Shown here: one piece after another, positions 6,257-7,780 of the stretch | Position numbering within the stretch: position 1 is the first letter of the stretch | Layout of the letters: each line of letters starts with the position of its first letter | Origin: Proteiniphilum sp. UBA5267 | Lineage (GTDB): Bacteria > Bacteroidota > Bacteroidia > Bacteroidales > Dysgonomonadaceae | DNA length: 7,780 nucleotides | Assembly: GCA_002411515.1 (NCBI GenBank) | Contig: DHTF01000099.1 | Location: 1 to 7,780, forward strand | Direction of reading: 5' to 3' | The notes under the pieces: generated by a model | The model's database searches: none | What the model was told of the DNA's origin: nothing | What the model saw: only the letters and a program-made list of their open reading frames with translations | Position numbers and translations under genes: made by a program

Positions 6257-7579
6257 ATGAAGACAAATAAAAAAATAATTCTGTTGGTGATCGCCACGCT
6301 GCTCACCTTCCCATTTTTCGGCAAAGAGCTTTTTCCGGACGGAACACCCATACCCGACTGGTTCAGAACATACGAGAAGGTAGATATCAATAAGTTGGGG
6401 AAGCTGTACAAAATCACCGATTACGGCGTGGTGAGCGACAGTACCCTCCTTCAGACCGAGCAGATCCAGGCAGTGATCGACCGGGCCCAGGCAAACGGTG
6501 GGGGAGTGATATCTGTGCCGCAAGGGGTCTATCTGAGCGGTGCTCTCTTCTTCAAACAAAATACCCATCTTCACCTGGAGAAGAATGCAGTGCTGAAGGG
6601 GAGCGACGATATCAGCAACTATCCTGTTCTGACCACCCGGATTGAGGGACAGAGCATCGACTACTTCTCGGCCTTCATCAATGCAGATGGGCTTGATGGT
6701 TTTACCATCTCGGGTGAGGGAACAATCAACGGAAACGGACTGCGTTACTGGAAATCATTCTGGTTGCGTCGCCGAGTGAATCCTAAGTGTACCAACCTGG
6801 ATGAGATGCGTCCGCGACTGGTTTTTATTTCGAACAGCAAGAATGTACATCTCACCGGCGTGAGCCTGATCAATTCACCTTTCTGGACCACCCATCTCTA
6901 CAAGTGTGAGAATGTGAGACTCTCTAACCTGACTATTTTTGCCCCCCGGGAGCCAGTGAAAGCACCCAGCTCCGATGCTGTGGATATAGATGTGTGCAAG
7001 AACGTGCATATTACCCGTTGCAACATCTCGGTCAATGACGATGCCATTGCCCTGAAAGGGGGGAAAGGGCCGCTGGCCGACAAGGATGACAACAATGGAG
7101 GCAACAGCAATGTGATCATCGAAGATTGTAATTTTGGATTTTGTCACGGCGTACTCACCTGCGGCAGTGAGTCGATCCACAACCGAAACATTGTCGTGCG
7201 ACGTTTACAGGTCGATCAGGCTGTCCGCCTTCTCTGGCTGAAGATGCGTCCCGATACGCCCCAGAACTACGAATACATTCTGGTGGAAGATATCACTGGC
7301 AATGCCAATAGCTTTCTCTACATAAAGCCCTGGACGCAGTTTTTCGATTTGCAGGGACAGACCGTGATGCCGCTTTCCTATGGCAGCCATGTCACCCTGC
7401 GCAACATCACCCTGGAGTGCAACAACTTTTTTGATGTGACTGAATCGGACCAGTATGTCCTTTCCGATTTCACGCTGGAGAACCTTCGTATCACTGCCAA
7501 AAAAGAGGATATACCCCAGGGTTTTATCCGCAACCTGGAGTTGAAAAATATCACGGTAAACGGTCAGAAACGATTCTGA
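6257..7579 (+). CDS. GH28 family polygalacturonase-like glycoside hydrolase
   Basis: A 440-residue secreted right-handed beta-helix enzyme. GH28 members cleave galacturonic-acid linkages in pectin by inversion. I start it at 6257: the peptide then opens MKTNKKIILLVIATLL, a signal peptide with likely cleavage near Gly22. The in-frame ATG at 6191 would bury this behind 22 residues. The fold start is clear (ITDYGVVSDS, then GGGVISVPQGVYLSG). GH28 motifs can be aligned: the NTD box as SSDAVDID (Asp240, Asp243), the DD box as NDDAIALKGG (Asp261, Asp262), the GHG box as FCHGVLTCGSE (His297), and the RIK box as RLLWLKMR (Lys329). The three carboxylates and the His are kept, so activity is plausible, but Asn is Ser, the first Gly of GHG is Cys296, and Trp327 sits at the usual Arg. 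These differences suggest a subfamily with altered subsites, such as an exo-acting or rhamnogalacturonan enzyme. It lies 66 bp after the DUF4450 gene, probably in one operon. Confidence 0.9.
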   Translation: MKTNKKIILLVIATLLTFPFFGKELFPDGTPIPDWFRTYEKVDINKLGKLYKITDYGVVSDSTLLQTEQIQAVIDRAQANGGGVISVPQGVYLSGALFFKQNTHLHLEKNAVLKGSDDISNYPVLTTRIEGQSIDYFSAFINADGLDGFTISGEGTINGNGLRYWKSFWLRRRVNPKCTNLDEMRPRLVFISNSKNVHLTGVSLINSPFWTTHLYKCENVRLSNLTIFAPREPVKAPSSDAVDIDVCKNVHITRCNISVNDDAIALKGGKGPLADKDDNNGGNSNVIIEDCNFGFCHGVLTCGSESIHNRNIVVRRLQVDQAVRLLWLKMRPDTPQNYEYILVEDITGNANSFLYIKPWTQFFDLQGQTVMPLSYGSHVTLRNITLECNNFFDVTESDQYVLSDFTLENLRITAKKEDIPQGFIRNLELKNITVNGQKRF

Positions 7580-7780
7580 TCAGGAGTTCACCCATTTCAC
7601 CCATTTCGGGCTGTCGCTATATCCGGACTTGACAACGGTCTCGATGAACTGCATGCCTCTTACCCCGTCATGTACATTGGGGAAGTCGAGCATATTTTCT
7701 GTGGGTGTTTCACCCTGTTGCAACGCCTTCACGGTGAGGGTAAAGTTGCGGTAAATATTGGCGAACGCTTCAATAAATCC
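7580..7780 (-). CDS. Gfo/Idh/MocA family oxidoreductase, C-terminal fragment (cut by window edge)
   Basis: Reading the minus strand from 7780 gives 66 codons and a TGA at 7582-7580. The peptide starts GFIEAFANIYRNF and continues LDFPNVHDGVRGMQFIETVV, which matches the usual C-terminal end of Gfo/Idh/MocA NAD(P)-dependent sugar or inositol dehydrogenases: a 'G(F/Y)xEAFaniy' helix, then the 'DFPtvxDGvrgmrFiexvv' helix. The NAD-binding Rossmann domain and catalytic Lys lie outside the window, so substrate cannot be judged. It is transcribed towards the GH28 gene and its stop directly abuts that gene's stop. The last residues contain KWVKWV, encoded by a 9-bp tandem duplication. It may oxidise a sugar freed by the neighbouring enzymes, but it belongs to another transcript. 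Confidence 0.8.
   Translation of the reverse strand, partial: GFIEAFANIYRNFTLTVKALQQGETPTENMLDFPNVHDGVRGMQFIETVVKSGYSDSPKWVKWVNS
7589..7606. repeat. Perfect 9-bp tandem duplication CACCCATTT x2
   Basis: Two adjacent copies of CACCCATTT lie near the 3' end of the oxidoreductase gene. The unit is a multiple of three, so on the minus strand it simply doubles the tripeptide to KWVKWV and keeps frame. Replication slippage near a tolerant C-terminus would explain it. Confidence 0.6.

Noticed and set aside
1..7780. CRISPR array, tRNA, rRNA, insertion sequence or attachment site
   Set aside because: I looked for regularly spaced repeats, cloverleaf-type sequence, transposase motifs and long terminal inverted repeats, and saw none.

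Overview
The window looks like an accessory carbohydrate-degradation locus of a Bacteroidota bacterium, probably order Bacteroidales. Three things support this: a near-perfect Bacteroidota-type promoter (TTTG, 19 bp, TACCTTTG) on the minus strand at the left edge, AT-rich starts without a clear Shine-Dalgarno sequence, and a DUF4450-type giant secreted protein beside a GH28 of the Bacteroidetes kind. Genus cannot be set from the sequence alone; family names are from recognition of protein sequence, not from a search.

Layout: positions 1-67 carry a leftward promoter with overlapping palindromes, for a gene outside the window. Positions 68-367 are AT-rich and hold no full gene, but contain a 22-codon ORF that resembles an orphan signal peptide. 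Three genes then run rightward with short gaps (51 and 66 bp), probably one operon: a GH65-like six-hairpin lipoprotein (368-2515), a 1,207-residue DUF4450 multidomain glycosidase-like protein (2567-6190), and a GH28 polygalacturonase-like enzyme (6257-7579). At 7580 the 3' end of a converging minus-strand gene begins, encoding the C-terminus of a Gfo/Idh/MocA oxidoreductase. The two stop codons abut in the palindrome TGATCA.

All three rightward products carry export signals: a lipobox in the first and type I-like signal peptides in the other two. Two have (alpha/alpha)6-barrel-like regions and one is a beta-helix. The natural reading is a set of envelope or periplasmic enzymes that take apart one branched glycan, with GH28 pointing to a galacturonic-acid-containing (pectic) substrate. 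The oxidoreductase may act on a released sugar but is transcribed separately. No SusC/SusD pair, transporter, sulfatase or regulator is visible, so the substrate and the limits of the locus remain open. The first two enzymes have no activity that I can assign, and they are the best candidates for new biology here.
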